Part shown: positions 36,592 to 44,832 of the stretch, one piece after another
Layout of the letters: each line of letters begins with the position of its first letter
Position numbering within the stretch: the first letter of the stretch is position 1
Source: a virus
Length of the DNA stretch: 64,000 nt
Strand: one strand, 5' to 3'
IMG/VR virus record: IMGVR_UViG_3300036766_000416
Location: 62,001 to 126,000 of that record
Notes under the pieces: model-generated
Seen by the model: the letters and a program-made list of their open reading frames with translations, nothing else
The model's database searches: none
Told to the model about the DNA's origin: nothing
Program-made: the position numbers and the translations under genes

Positions 36592-37146
36592 ATGGCTTTC
36601 AACGTTTTTGAGTTCCGAAGTCAAATGCAGGGTGACGGCGCACGCCCAAACCTATTCGAAGTACAACTGACATTCCCAACAGCCGTTAACCCAGGGGCTG
36701 CCAACAAAAAGTTGACCTTTATGTGCAAGACCGCTTCGCTTCCAGGTTCGACCATCGGGCACGTGCCGGTGTTCTACTTTGGTCGTGAAACAAAGCTCGC
36801 TGGAAACCGCACATTCCCAGAGTGGACCTTATCAATCTTGAACGATGAAGATTTTGCGGTTCGTAACGCATTTGAAAAGTGGATGAATGGCATCAACCGT
36901 CATGTCAGCAACGTGCGCGACCTCTGGGCCGGAAATTCCTTAGGGTACTCAACGCAGGGATTGGTCAAGCAGTACAGCAAGACCGGTGACGTGTTGAAGC
37001 AATACACCTTCGAAGGTATATTCCCTGTGGATATTTCACAGATCGACCTGGATTGGGGCAGCAATGATACCATCGAAGAATACAGCGTGACACTTGCATA
37101 CCAATATTTCGTTTCTACATCTAAGGATAACACGGTCATTGTATAA
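36592..37146 (+). CDS. 19: Tail tube protein gp19
   Basis: 184 residues. RPNLFEVQLTFP, CKTASLPGSTIG, FPEWTLSILNDEDFAVRNAFEKW and the closing YSVTLAYQYF are the pattern of T4 gp19, the inner tube subunit through which DNA passes. Size and position (directly after gp18) agree. A GC-rich hairpin terminator follows eight bases after the stop. Confidence 0.95.
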   Translation: MAFNVFEFRSQMQGDGARPNLFEVQLTFPTAVNPGAANKKLTFMCKTASLPGSTIGHVPVFYFGRETKLAGNRTFPEWTLSILNDEDFAVRNAFEKWMNGINRHVSNVRDLWAGNSLGYSTQGLVKQYSKTGDVLKQYTFEGIFPVDISQIDLDWGSNDTIEEYSVTLAYQYFVSTSKDNTVIV

Positions 37147-37153
37147 TAGGATT

Positions 37154-37177
37154 GGGGCGTCCTCGGGCGCCCCGTTT
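37154..37177 (+). terminator. Hairpin terminator after gp19
   Basis: GGGGCG (37154-37159) pairs with CGCCCC (37168-37173) across an eight-base loop and is followed by GTTT. The T-run is short, so termination may be partial. It separates the sheath/tube unit from the HNH gene and portal. Confidence 0.7.
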
Positions 37178-37187
37178 GTGATTTATT

Positions 37188-37670
37188 ATGGATAATGTTC
37201 ACCATATCATTCCTCGCCATGAATGGAAGAGACGATTCGGAAACTTTAGCGGTTGCAACTCACCTGATAATCTTGTGGTTCTCACCACCGAGCAACACGC
37301 TCAAGCCCACCTCTTTCTTTTTGAATTGAATCGACACCCATATGATCTAATTGCCTATGAGACCATATCTGGGAGAATAGGAAAAGACGAAGCCACTTTG
37401 CGGGCTTGGAAAGCCAGAGGTGCTCCCAGACCTAAGGGGTTCAAGATGGACCCGGCTCATAAAAGAGCTATTAGTTTAGCTAGCATGGGAAAACCAGGAA
37501 CTCGTAATGGTGCGACCTGCTCGCCCGAAACTCTTCGGAAACGATCAGCATCCTTACAAAATTTATCTAGGTTAACCTGTCCTAATTGCGGAAAAGAAGG
37601 TGGGCATTGTGCTATGAAACGTCACCATTTTAATAATTGTAAAATGAAGAAAGTGAGTAATATATCATGA
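37188..37670 (+). CDS. HNH homing endonuclease
   Basis: 160 residues. The nuclease motif is at the very N-terminus: VHHIIPRHEW, then NSPDNLVVLTTEQHAQAHLFLF, the His-His-Asn-His pattern of HNH enzymes. A basic middle contains a NUMOD-like helix (MDPAHKRAISLASMGKPGTRNG). The end is a finger CPNCGKEGGH ... HFNNC, nearly the same as on the GIY-YIG enzyme at 27064. It lies between gp19 and gp20, and its stop overlaps the portal start by four bases. Confidence 0.88.
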   Translation: MDNVHHIIPRHEWKRRFGNFSGCNSPDNLVVLTTEQHAQAHLFLFELNRHPYDLIAYETISGRIGKDEATLRAWKARGAPRPKGFKMDPAHKRAISLASMGKPGTRNGATCSPETLRKRSASLQNLSRLTCPNCGKEGGHCAMKRHHFNNCKMKKVSNIS

Positions 37671-39382
37671 GTTTTCGTCTCTTCGGGTTTTCATTAGGTA
37701 AAACCCCTGAAATAACACAATTAGAAGATCCCGCCAAGCAGAATCTAGTTATCCCACAATCCCAGTTGGATGACGGAGCCGTCACGATAACCCAGGGCGG
37801 GTACACAGGGACGTATGTGGACCTGGAGGGTTCGGTTCGCAATGAACTGGAACTCATCACAAGATATCGTGAAATGTCCCTGCACCCAGAATGCTCTGAA
37901 GCGATTGAGGAAATCATCACCGAAGCGGTCACTGCAGATGAAGATGGTGAGATTGTTGGTCTGAACCTCGATAAACTCAATGTCCCCGCGAGCATCAAAA
38001 AGAAAATCATCGACTCGTTTGACAAGATCAAGTCCATGCTGTCGTTCCAGGACCTTGGTGAGGACCTGTTTAAGCGTTGGTATGTCGATGGTCGTCTGTA
38101 TTTCCAGGTCGTCGTGGATACCACAAAACCCAAAGAGGGTATCCAAGAACTCCGCTATATCGATCCTCGTAAAATTCGCAAGGTCCGCGAAATCCTCAAA
38201 GACCGCGACCCTCGCAGTGGTATCGAAATCATCCGTGCGACCAGCGAATACTACGTCTACAACGAGAACGGTCTCACCGCTCAAGCCTATACCGCAAGTG
38301 TGAATCAAGGTACCCGTATCGCCCCAGACTCCATCGTGTTCGTGCCATCTGGATTGCTGGATGCCAAATCCGTGATGGTGATTGGATACCTACACAAGGC
38401 CATCAAGTCTCTCAATCAACTTCGCATGATCGAAGATGCCGTTGTGATCTATCGGTTATCACGCGCCCCCGAACGCCGCATATTCTACATCGACGTGGGC
38501 AACCTACCCAAAGCCAAAGCTGAACAATACCTCAAGCAGATCATGACCCAGTATCGCAACAAGCTGGTCTATGATGCATCGACCGGCGAACTCCGCGATG
38601 AACGCAAGCACCTTTCTATGTTGGAAGATTTCTGGCTCCCTCGCCGTGAAGGTTCCAAGGGTACTGAAATCACCACGTTACCTGGTGGAGAGAACCTAGG
38701 TAAAATGGAGGACGTCGAATACTTCCAAAAGAAACTCTACAAGTCTTTGAACGTACCTATCGGACGACTCGATTCCCAATCAGGTGGTACAGGTGGCCTC
38801 CAGGGTCTTGGTCGTGTCGCTGAACTGACTAGAGATGAGGTCAAGTTCCATAAGTTCGTCCTACGACTTCGCAACAAATTCTCTCGGGTCTTCGATGAAG
38901 CATTGGCAAGAGACCTTGTCCTCACTGGGGTCTGTTCGCAAGAGGAATGGAGTGACTTTCGTGAGTATGTGACCTATGAGTATAAAAATGATAATAATTT
39001 CACCGAACTTCGTGATTCAGAATTGCTGAGGGAACGTATTGCGACCCTGATGCAGGTTCAACCGTTTATTGGCACCTACTATTCGAATACCTGGGTCAAG
39101 CGACATGTGCTCATGTTTGACGACAAAGAAATTGAAGAGATGCTGGATGAGATAGACGAAGAGACTAAACGTGGTGAGTTGCCCTTGGCACCATTGCCTG
39201 GACAAGAGGGACAACCTGGGCAAGGCGGTCAGCCTGGACAACCGGGTGGCGGAGGTGCAGCAGGTGCCCCGGCACCAGAACCGGTCGATAACACCGTAGA
39301 TACCTCAGAGGAACCTACGGAATCACTGACGCCGGGGTTGGATCGGGCAGTGGATAAGGCATTCAAGAAACGAGGCAAGTAG
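37667..39382 (+). CDS. 20: Portal protein gp20
   Basis: 571 residues. GGYTGTYVDLEGSVRNELEL, YREMSLHPECSEAIEEIITEAV, RWYVDGRLYFQVVVD and YIDPRKIRKVREI are diagnostic of T4-type portals; PRREGSKGTEITTLPGGENLG and LNVPIGRLDSQSG also match. Known role: twelve-subunit ring at the head vertex for DNA passage. The C-terminus is extended by a glycine/proline/glutamine-rich tail (GQEGQPGQGGQPGQPGGG), an unstructured end. Length is slightly above T4 gp20. Confidence 0.96.
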   Translation: MSFRLFGFSLGKTPEITQLEDPAKQNLVIPQSQLDDGAVTITQGGYTGTYVDLEGSVRNELELITRYREMSLHPECSEAIEEIITEAVTADEDGEIVGLNLDKLNVPASIKKKIIDSFDKIKSMLSFQDLGEDLFKRWYVDGRLYFQVVVDTTKPKEGIQELRYIDPRKIRKVREILKDRDPRSGIEIIRATSEYYVYNENGLTAQAYTASVNQGTRIAPDSIVFVPSGLLDAKSVMVIGYLHKAIKSLNQLRMIEDAVVIYRLSRAPERRIFYIDVGNLPKAKAEQYLKQIMTQYRNKLVYDASTGELRDERKHLSMLEDFWLPRREGSKGTEITTLPGGENLGKMEDVEYFQKKLYKSLNVPIGRLDSQSGGTGGLQGLGRVAELTRDEVKFHKFVLRLRNKFSRVFDEALARDLVLTGVCSQEEWSDFREYVTYEYKNDNNFTELRDSELLRERIATLMQVQPFIGTYYSNTWVKRHVLMFDDKEIEEMLDEIDEETKRGELPLAPLPGQEGQPGQGGQPGQPGGGGAAGAPAPEPVDNTVDTSEEPTESLTPGLDRAVDKAFKKRGK

Positions 39383-39390
39383 TCAAAACA

Positions 39391-39398
39391 CATAAATA
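39391..39398 (+). promoter_or_regulatory. Late promoter CATAAATA upstream of prohead core genes
   Basis: The octamer lies eight bases after the gp20 stop and 31 bases before the ATG at 39430, with AGGAGAA as ribosome site. One mismatch to the T4 late consensus. Confidence 0.62.
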
Positions 39399-39429
39399 AC
39401 AGCACTAACCTATATCAGGAGAATTACCC

Positions 39430-39813
39430 ATGTTGAACGAAGAATTATCCCCTATTGCTGACGTCATCACTCTGGTCGCCAACGGTCAAGCCGGAGAGGC
39501 CACTGGGCTTGTCCATGACCTTCTGGGTGCCCGGGTTCTGGATGCCTTGCAGAGTCACAAACAGGAAATCGCTCAGACGTTGTTTGCACCAAGTGCAGAT
39601 AGTCTCACAGAAGAGTCCGAACAGTTGGATGAACTCAGTAAGGGTACATTGGGAAACTATGTAAAAAAGGCGTCTCACCGAGCGGCCGATAAAGCCTATG
39701 AGACTGGTTATCAGGGTGGAAAAAAGTCAAGTACCGGATTTGGAGATGTCAGTGGAGAAATCAAGCGACACCGAGGTATCCGCCGTGCCGTCGATAAATT
39801 AGTGAAGAAATAA
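39430..39813 (+). CDS. Prohead core protein (gp67-like)
   Basis: 127 residues. The central EEVEQLDELS-like stretch (here EESEQLDELSKGTLGNYVKKASHRAADKA) is a module found in many T4-type prohead core proteins. The gene occupies the gp67 position directly after the portal. The C-terminus is basic. Expected role: component of the internal scaffold, cut up by gp21 during maturation. Assignment by motif and synteny; it is larger than T4 gp67. Confidence 0.65.
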   Translation: MLNEELSPIADVITLVANGQAGEATGLVHDLLGARVLDALQSHKQEIAQTLFAPSADSLTEESEQLDELSKGTLGNYVKKASHRAADKAYETGYQGGKKSSTGFGDVSGEIKRHRGIRRAVDKLVKK

Positions 39814-39816
39814 TCC

Positions 39817-40308
39817 ATGAAAGAATTTACCGAGTTCCGCACAGAATTGAATGAAGGTATCGAGGACCTCGTCGAGCATGTGACGATGCCACCGAACATT
39901 TTAGTGCTCAGACGCCGAACCGTTCGTCAGTTTCCCGATGGCGTCATGGTCGCGTTGTATTACAATGACAAACTGGGTCTCCAGTTCAGCATCCCCTATG
40001 GTGGTCACGAAGAATCAGTGGTGACACCGGTGGCACTGAAAGAAGAGGAATTGACCGAATCGAGTGAAGAAGCTGCCGAGCACGGTGTCATTCAGCGACT
40101 TCGTAACATAAAAGATTTTCATGCTATCAATCATATCACACACGCTGACAAGACCAAGACTCATGTAGACCCAACGACCGCCCACGCGCTCTTGACGGTC
40201 CATGATGCGCTGCATCCAGACAATCAGAAAAAGTTTGCCGATCACCTGGGGCACTCAGCGATAAAATTCAATCGTATGGTGGACTTCGCTTGGAAGAGTG
40301 TGAAATGA
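39817..40308 (+). CDS. Hypothetical prohead-region protein
   Basis: 163 residues. PPNILVLRRRTVRQFPDGVMVALYYNDKLGLQFSIPYG forms a beta-rich first half, resembling a conserved protein between portal and gp21 in marine T4-like phages. The second half (HAINHITHADKTKTHVDPTTAHALL, VHDALHPDNQKKFADHL) is helical. It stands where T4 has core genes 67 and 68, so a head-assembly role is likely. The next gene starts inside its stop codon (ATGA). Confidence 0.6.
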   Translation: MKEFTEFRTELNEGIEDLVEHVTMPPNILVLRRRTVRQFPDGVMVALYYNDKLGLQFSIPYGGHEESVVTPVALKEEELTESSEEAAEHGVIQRLRNIKDFHAINHITHADKTKTHVDPTTAHALLTVHDALHPDNQKKFADHLGHSAIKFNRMVDFAWKSVK

Positions 40309-40613
40309 GCACCATAGAGGTAGTCGGTGAATTGCTGACTGAGATTGCCAGCAGGAACCGCATGAAGCAGGGGCGCACGATTCTGATTCGCCGAAGAATC
40401 CGTAAGGGAAAACTTCAGCGCAACATTCGTCGTTCGGCCGTCAAAGGGTACACAGTTCGCCGTGGTAAGATTACTCGGATACCTGTGGCGCGAAGAATCC
40501 ACATGAGGATCGTGCAGAAGCGAGCAGCGAGAAAACGAAAATCTCATATGCAGCAAACACTCCGTAAGAGGAAGTTGAGTCTCAGGAAAAGAAAAGCACT
40601 TGGAATAAAATAA
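40305..40613 (+). CDS. Very basic prohead core protein (gp68-like)
   Basis: 102 residues from the ATG at 40305, which overlaps the previous stop. Nearly 40 percent of the residues after position 20 are Lys or Arg (IRRRIRKGKLQRNIRRSAVKGYTVRRGKI, and RKRKLSLRKRKALGIK at the end). Small arginine-rich proteins of this sort sit in the gp68 position between the portal and gp21 in T4-like phages. Possible role: core component or internal DNA-binding protein. The assignment rests on composition and place. Confidence 0.65.
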   Translation: MSTIEVVGELLTEIASRNRMKQGRTILIRRRIRKGKLQRNIRRSAVKGYTVRRGKITRIPVARRIHMRIVQKRAARKRKSHMQQTLRKRKLSLRKRKALGIK

Positions 40614-40622
40614 GGGGATACC

Positions 40623-41006
40623 ATGGGATTAGAAATTATCAATAAATTTCGGGGGCCTTCAATCATTCGCGTGACCAATGCGCTAGGTGCAACCACGATC
40701 AATCTGTCACAGTTGTCAGCTAACACGAACACTGAGAATGTCATCTCTGCAGTCATCACATCAGCAAAGTGGTCTCTGCAACCCACAACGGGCAACTTCA
40801 TTGTGAGCCGTGGGAACCCAGTCAGTCAAACAACCAACACGGTCCTGAACACCTGGCAAACAGGGTATTGGCAGCACGACGAAGGTGCGAAGGCCCTTGG
40901 TAACACCCCAACCGGAAATATTATCATAACCTTAGTGACCGATGGTACTGCAATTTTCACGCTGTCAAAAGATTGTACCTATAACGTCGATACCTCGATC
41001 CTGTAA
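40623..41006 (+). CDS. Hypothetical virion protein
   Basis: 127 residues, ribosome site AAGGGGATACC. Beta-rich and uncharged (GPSIIRVTNALGATTINLSQL, GNIIITLVTDGTAIFTLS), with no recognisable catalytic motif. The make-up resembles small head decoration or virion structural proteins. Located between the basic core protein and the prohead protease in the late head operon. Function is unassigned. Confidence 0.6.
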   Translation: MGLEIINKFRGPSIIRVTNALGATTINLSQLSANTNTENVISAVITSAKWSLQPTTGNFIVSRGNPVSQTTNTVLNTWQTGYWQHDEGAKALGNTPTGNIIITLVTDGTAIFTLSKDCTYNVDTSIL

Positions 41007-41015
41007 GGGAGAACT

Positions 41016-41693
41016 ATGAAGTTACTTAGAGAGCATTTCGAAAACGTCAAGGTCCTCACGGAATCGGATAAGCTGTCAGGCAAGAAATCCTTCTACATAG
41101 AAGGTATCTTCATCCAGACTGAGCGGCCGAACAAGAACCGCAGACAGTATTGCTTTGAATCAATGGACCGAGAAATCCAGCGATACACCAACACCTACAT
41201 CAAGGAAAACCGGGCGTTTGGTGAACTGGGTCACCCTGATACCCCAACGATCAACCTAGAGCGCGTCTCGCACCTCATCAAGGAACTCAGGGCCGATGGC
41301 AAGGACTTCTATGGCAAGGCCAAGATCCTCACCACCCCCTATGGCAAGATTGTGGAATCCTTGCTGGAAGAGGGCGCCAAAATCGCGGTGAGTACCCGTG
41401 GCCTAGGGTCTCTCGTAGCCGGACCTAATGGTGTCAACATGGTCCAGGACGACTTTCAGTTGGCCACAGCGGCCGACATTGTGGCCGACCCCTCAGCCCC
41501 CGATGCCTTTGTCCAGGGCATTTGCGAACAACGCGAATGGATTTTCGAGGCCGCCAAGGGTACCTGGGTGGAAAAGCAGGTCGAACAACTCTATGAGACC
41601 CTCCCAAAATACAACACCAAACAGCTACATGAAACCGCCGTCAAGCTCTTTATGGATTTCATGGACGGGATCACTGGTAAGGGCCGAAAATAG
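41016..41693 (+). CDS. 21: Prohead protease gp21
   Basis: 225 residues. KSFYIEGIFIQTERPNKNRR, GHPDTPTINLERVSH, KIAVSTRGLGS and DIVADPSAPDAF are the conserved blocks of T4 gp21-type serine proteases. Probable catalytic residues: His73 (ELGHP), Ser126 (VSTRG) and Asp in the DIVADPSAPDA block. Known role: degrades the scaffold and trims gp23 at sites such as L-x-E/A before packaging. A fitting target site is visible in the capsid protein encoded downstream. Confidence 0.95.
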   Translation: MKLLREHFENVKVLTESDKLSGKKSFYIEGIFIQTERPNKNRRQYCFESMDREIQRYTNTYIKENRAFGELGHPDTPTINLERVSHLIKELRADGKDFYGKAKILTTPYGKIVESLLEEGAKIAVSTRGLGSLVAGPNGVNMVQDDFQLATAADIVADPSAPDAFVQGICEQREWIFEAAKGTWVEKQVEQLYETLPKYNTKQLHETAVKLFMDFMDGITGKGRK

Positions 41694-41714
41694 ACAGAGA
41701 CAGCGTCAAAGAAT

Positions 41715-41722
41715 CATAAATA
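41715..41722 (+). promoter_or_regulatory. Late promoter CATAAATA upstream of gp22
   Basis: The octamer lies 21 bases after the gp21 stop and 23 bases before the gp22 ATG, with AAGGAGAA as ribosome site. No separate octamer is seen before gp23, so gp22 and gp23 probably share this start. Confidence 0.65.
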
Positions 41723-41745
41723 ACACTCACAAGGAGAATTTTTCA

Positions 41746-42834
41746 ATGAAAACTTACAAGAGTAACCTACTTGAGGCAGCGGCCGAGATATTGAAGGGAA
41801 GCCTTGCTTCTGCCCCTAAAGAAGAGATGCGTAAAGTCGAGGGAGAGGTTCAGGACCTTGGTGGCGACACACCGACTAAGCACAGTGACGAAAAACTCGA
41901 CGTTCATGCGAAAGAAGCAACACCTCCTGGCAAGCAGCCAGACTCCAGCACCAAAGCCCCAGCCCAAAAGCTTGCGGGTTCTGATGCTCCAGTCATTGAC
42001 CCCACTGATGAAGGTGACGCGAGTGACGAACAGGAAGAAATTGAAAGCCGCGTTCACGCAGGTTTGTCAAAGGGCGACTTGACCGAAGAGTGGAAGCAAT
42101 CCATCTCTGAGGACGTTGCTGCAATTCTCGCATCCGAAACAGGACTTCCCAAGGAATTCTCATCCAAGATTGGTACCATCTACGAAGCTCGCGTGACCGA
42201 CAAGATTCAGAGCATTGCAGAATCCATCGAAGCCGAATACGCTAAAAAGTTTGAAGCCGCTGTGATCGAAGTGCGCGACAACTTGACCGAGCAAGTCAAT
42301 GACTATCTCGATTATGTCGTCGAAGAGTGGATGACCCAGAATGAACTCGCTATCGAAAAGGGACTTCGTTCCGAATTGACTGAGGAATTCATTGGTGGAC
42401 TCCGCAACTTATTCCTCGAACATTATATCGACATTCCAGTTGAGAAAGTTGACCTCGTTGACGAACTCGCCACCAAGGTTGAGGAATTGACCGGATCACT
42501 GAACGAAGAAGTCGCCAAGAGTATCGAACTCAAGAAGCAGCTTGGCGAATCCAAGAAAACCGAAATTCTCCAAGGCGTCTGTGAAGGATTGACACAGACC
42601 CAAGTTGAGAAAGTTCGCTCACTCGCAGAGAGCGTCGAACTCACCGCAGAAGGTGATTACAAGGAGAAGTTGTCCACAATCCGAGAGAACTACTTTCCCG
42701 CAACAGCAGGAAAGAAGATCGATGCGAAAGTGTTGACCGAAGCTCAGGAACCATTGGCTGAAGATAAACCAAAGGCCTACGTTGAAGCTGGAGTCTCCGC
42801 AGTCGCAGCAGCATTGAGCCGAACGAACAAATAA
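41746..42834 (+). CDS. 22: Prohead scaffold protein gp22
   Basis: 362 residues from ATG 41746, chosen for its AAGGAGAA ribosome site; the frame upstream lies inside gp21. A long acidic helical protein: DEGDASDEQEEIESRVHAGL, then coiled-coil-like stretches (KVDLVDELATKVEELTGSL). The N-terminus (YKSNLLEAAAEILKGSL) and C-terminus (KAYVEAGVSAVAAALSRT) match T4-type gp22. Known role: internal scaffold of the prohead, removed by gp21. Place between gp21 and gp23 is canonical; longer than T4 gp22 (269 residues) because of the disordered N-terminal third. Confidence 0.9.
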   Translation: MKTYKSNLLEAAAEILKGSLASAPKEEMRKVEGEVQDLGGDTPTKHSDEKLDVHAKEATPPGKQPDSSTKAPAQKLAGSDAPVIDPTDEGDASDEQEEIESRVHAGLSKGDLTEEWKQSISEDVAAILASETGLPKEFSSKIGTIYEARVTDKIQSIAESIEAEYAKKFEAAVIEVRDNLTEQVNDYLDYVVEEWMTQNELAIEKGLRSELTEEFIGGLRNLFLEHYIDIPVEKVDLVDELATKVEELTGSLNEEVAKSIELKKQLGESKKTEILQGVCEGLTQTQVEKVRSLAESVELTAEGDYKEKLSTIRENYFPATAGKKIDAKVLTEAQEPLAEDKPKAYVEAGVSAVAAALSRTNK

Positions 42835-42859
42835 GATCACCTTCACAAGGAGTATGACC

Positions 42860-44200
42860 ATGTTTTTATCAGAGAACCTAGAGAAAAAGTGGGCAGCCGT
42901 CCTCGACCACGAGGGTTTGCCTAAGATCACTGACAAGTACCGACGCGCGGTCACCGCAGTCGTACTGGAGAATATGGAAGTCGCCCTCAAGGCGGAATCC
43001 AGAATGCTCAACGAAGCAGCCCCAATCAACGCAACAGGCGGTGGTTTGACGGGTGCAGCGACCGCAACGGGACCGATGGCGGGATATGACCCCATCCTCA
43101 TCTCGTTGGTTCGTCGTTCACTCCCCAACCTCATTGCTTACGACGTATGCGGTGTTCAGCCGATGACCGGTCCTACTGGACTGATCTTCGCTATGCGTAC
43201 CGTCTATGCCAACGCGGCACTGGGTCGTTTGGATGAAGCATTCTACAACGAAGCCAACACAGGTTGGTCTGGTGCACAAGCAGCTCAGACAGCCTTGACA
43301 CTCACTGCCTCGGGTAACACCGCGGTGGTTTTTCAGACACCAGTGAATCCTGGAGTGGGTATGTCTACGGCCGCAGCGGAAGGTTTGGGTGCCTCGGGTA
43401 ACAACGCATTCCAAGAAATGGCCTTCTCAATCGAGAAAGTCACCGTCACAGCAGTCACCCGTGCATTGAAGGCTGAATACAGTCTTGAACTCGCACAGGA
43501 CTTGAAGGCTGTTCACGGATTGGATGCAGAGACCGAGTTGTCGAACATCCTCTCAGCCGAAGTGCTCTCAGAAATCAACCGCGAAGTCATTCGCTCCATC
43601 TACTCGATTGCTCGCGTGGGATGCCAAGTGGGTACCACCGCAGTCGGAACCTTCGACCTCGACACTGACTCCAACGGACGTTGGATGGTGGAAAAGATCA
43701 AGGGCTTGGGCTTCCAGCTTGAGCGTGAAGCGAACACCATCGCCAAGACGACTCGTCGTGGCAAGGGCAACGTGGTCATCTGCTCGTCAGATGTCGCGTC
43801 AGCGTTTGCTATCGCCGGATTGCTTGACTACGCAAGTGCCTTAGCAGGCAATGTGAACCTCAATGTTGACGACACAGGCAACACCTACGCAGGTATGCTC
43901 TTGGGTCGCTTCAAGGTCTACATTGACCCCTACTTCCCAGTGTCACAGTCACAGGAGTTTGTGGTTGTCGGATACAAGGGATCGAACGCCTATGACGCAG
44001 GACTGTTCTACTGCCCATACGTTCCTCTCCAGATGGTCCGTGCCATTGACACCAACACCTTCCAGCCGAAAATCGGATTCAAAACCCGCTACGGCATCGT
44101 TGCGAACCCATTCGCTGAAGGTTTGACCCAGGGATCAGGTGCCTTGACGGTGCGCTCGAATAATTATTATCGCAGTTTTAAGATCGCTAATATTGCCTAA
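42860..44200 (+). CDS. 23: Major capsid protein gp23
   Basis: 446 residues from ATG 42860. This start is preferred over ATG 42854, which would sit one base after AAGGAG. The N-terminal 52 residues end in SRMLNE/AAPIN, the gp21 cleavage pattern, so the mature protein would begin at Ala53. Conserved core blocks: VRRSLPNLIAYDVCGVQPMTGPTGLIFAMR (in pieces), SIEKVTVTAVTRALKAEYS and GKGNVVICSSDVASAF. Known role: main shell subunit with the HK97 fold. Followed by a very strong terminator. Confidence 0.96.
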   Translation: MFLSENLEKKWAAVLDHEGLPKITDKYRRAVTAVVLENMEVALKAESRMLNEAAPINATGGGLTGAATATGPMAGYDPILISLVRRSLPNLIAYDVCGVQPMTGPTGLIFAMRTVYANAALGRLDEAFYNEANTGWSGAQAAQTALTLTASGNTAVVFQTPVNPGVGMSTAAAEGLGASGNNAFQEMAFSIEKVTVTAVTRALKAEYSLELAQDLKAVHGLDAETELSNILSAEVLSEINREVIRSIYSIARVGCQVGTTAVGTFDLDTDSNGRWMVEKIKGLGFQLEREANTIAKTTRRGKGNVVICSSDVASAFAIAGLLDYASALAGNVNLNVDDTGNTYAGMLLGRFKVYIDPYFPVSQSQEFVVVGYKGSNAYDAGLFYCPYVPLQMVRAIDTNTFQPKIGFKTRYGIVANPFAEGLTQGSGALTVRSNNYYRSFKIANIA

Positions 44201-44250
44201 TCGCCAATATTGTGTAATTGAAACTACGTAGGCTCGTGACAGACAGGATT

Positions 44251-44282
44251 GGGGGTTCCGAAAGGGACCCCCTTTCTTTTTC
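44251..44282 (+). terminator. Strong terminator after gp23
   Basis: GGGGGTTCC (44251-44259), GAAA tetraloop, GGGACCCCC (44264-44272), then TTTCTTTTTC. The nine-pair stem with a stable GAAA loop and a T-rich tail is a classic intrinsic terminator. It ends the late head operon just before an early-type promoter. Confidence 0.93.
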
Positions 44283-44284
44283 TC

Positions 44285-44313
44285 TTGACATTCCCTACAA
44301 ACTCCTGTATAAT
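44285..44313 (+). promoter_or_regulatory. Sigma70 promoter before the mini GIY-YIG gene
   Basis: TTGACA (44285-44290), a 17-base spacer and TATAAT (44308-44313): a perfect consensus. The only usable ATG of the gene (44319) starts six bases after the -10 box, so the transcript would begin at or next to the start codon. Confidence 0.88.
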
Positions 44314-44318
44314 GAACT

Positions 44319-44510
44319 ATGCTTACTGACACCACCAACAGCTACGGGGTCATCTACACGATCACCAACCTTGTCAATCACAAGGTCTATGTGGGTCAAA
44401 CCAAGACCCCCAAGCTTCGCTATAGACAACACCTCCAAGAGCGATCCAATCGCCCGGTCGCATCACAAAGGCTATTCTTGCAGGAGGTCTTGACAATCCC
44501 TCCTAAATAG
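44319..44510 (+). CDS. Mini GIY-YIG endonuclease, possibly truncated
   Basis: 63 residues. Contains the two paired motifs (YGVIYTITNLVNHKVYVGQT) and the following basic helix (KLRYRQHLQE), then stops before the glutamate and asparagine motifs found in full nucleases. It has a perfect sigma70 promoter of its own and no Shine-Dalgarno sequence. It could be the remnant of a homing gene next to gp23, or a short regulator reusing the fold. The start is fixed because the GIY motif begins ten residues in. Confidence 0.6.
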   Translation: MLTDTTNSYGVIYTITNLVNHKVYVGQTKTPKLRYRQHLQERSNRPVASQRLFLQEVLTIPPK

Positions 44511-44591
44511 TGCTATCATGTATCACTCAGGTCTCAAAGGTCGCCTGTAGACCCTCTGTGTTCGTTCTGGGGGTATCCCTGAAGGAGTTTC

Positions 44592-44831
44592 ATGGTTCTT
44601 CATTTCTTTCTCTGGCTCGCATTGATTCCCATTGGTTTTGGGGCAGTTTCTACAAGCAAAATGGAGCATCACCTCGTCAACCAGTTTGGCCCAGATTATG
44701 AGACAATGGAAGAGTGTGAATTGGAAGCCTCAAGAATTCTCCGTGAGATGCAACTTTCGTACCCAGATGATAAGACCATGTATACCTACTGCACTGATAC
44801 CAAGAAACCAATCATGAAGGAGAATCTATAA
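44592..44831 (+). CDS. Small exported protein with two Cys
   Basis: 79 residues behind an excellent ribosome site (GAAGGAG). Residues 2-18 are hydrophobic (VLHFFLWLALIPIGFGA), a likely signal peptide or anchor. Two cysteines follow (MEECELE and YTYCTDT) that could form a disulfide outside the cytoplasm. The layout matches the unrelated-looking protein at 30121. Not recognised; possibly an envelope-directed early protein such as a superinfection or lysis modulator, which is only a guess. Confidence 0.65.
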   Translation: MVLHFFLWLALIPIGFGAVSTSKMEHHLVNQFGPDYETMEECELEASRILREMQLSYPDDKTMYTYCTDTKKPIMKENL

Positions 44832-44832
44832 T

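Noticed and set aside
41428-41745. Extended 468-residue version of gp22 starting inside gp21
   Set aside because: The extra 106 codons are an out-of-frame reading of gp21; a late promoter and an AAGGAG site precede ATG 41746.
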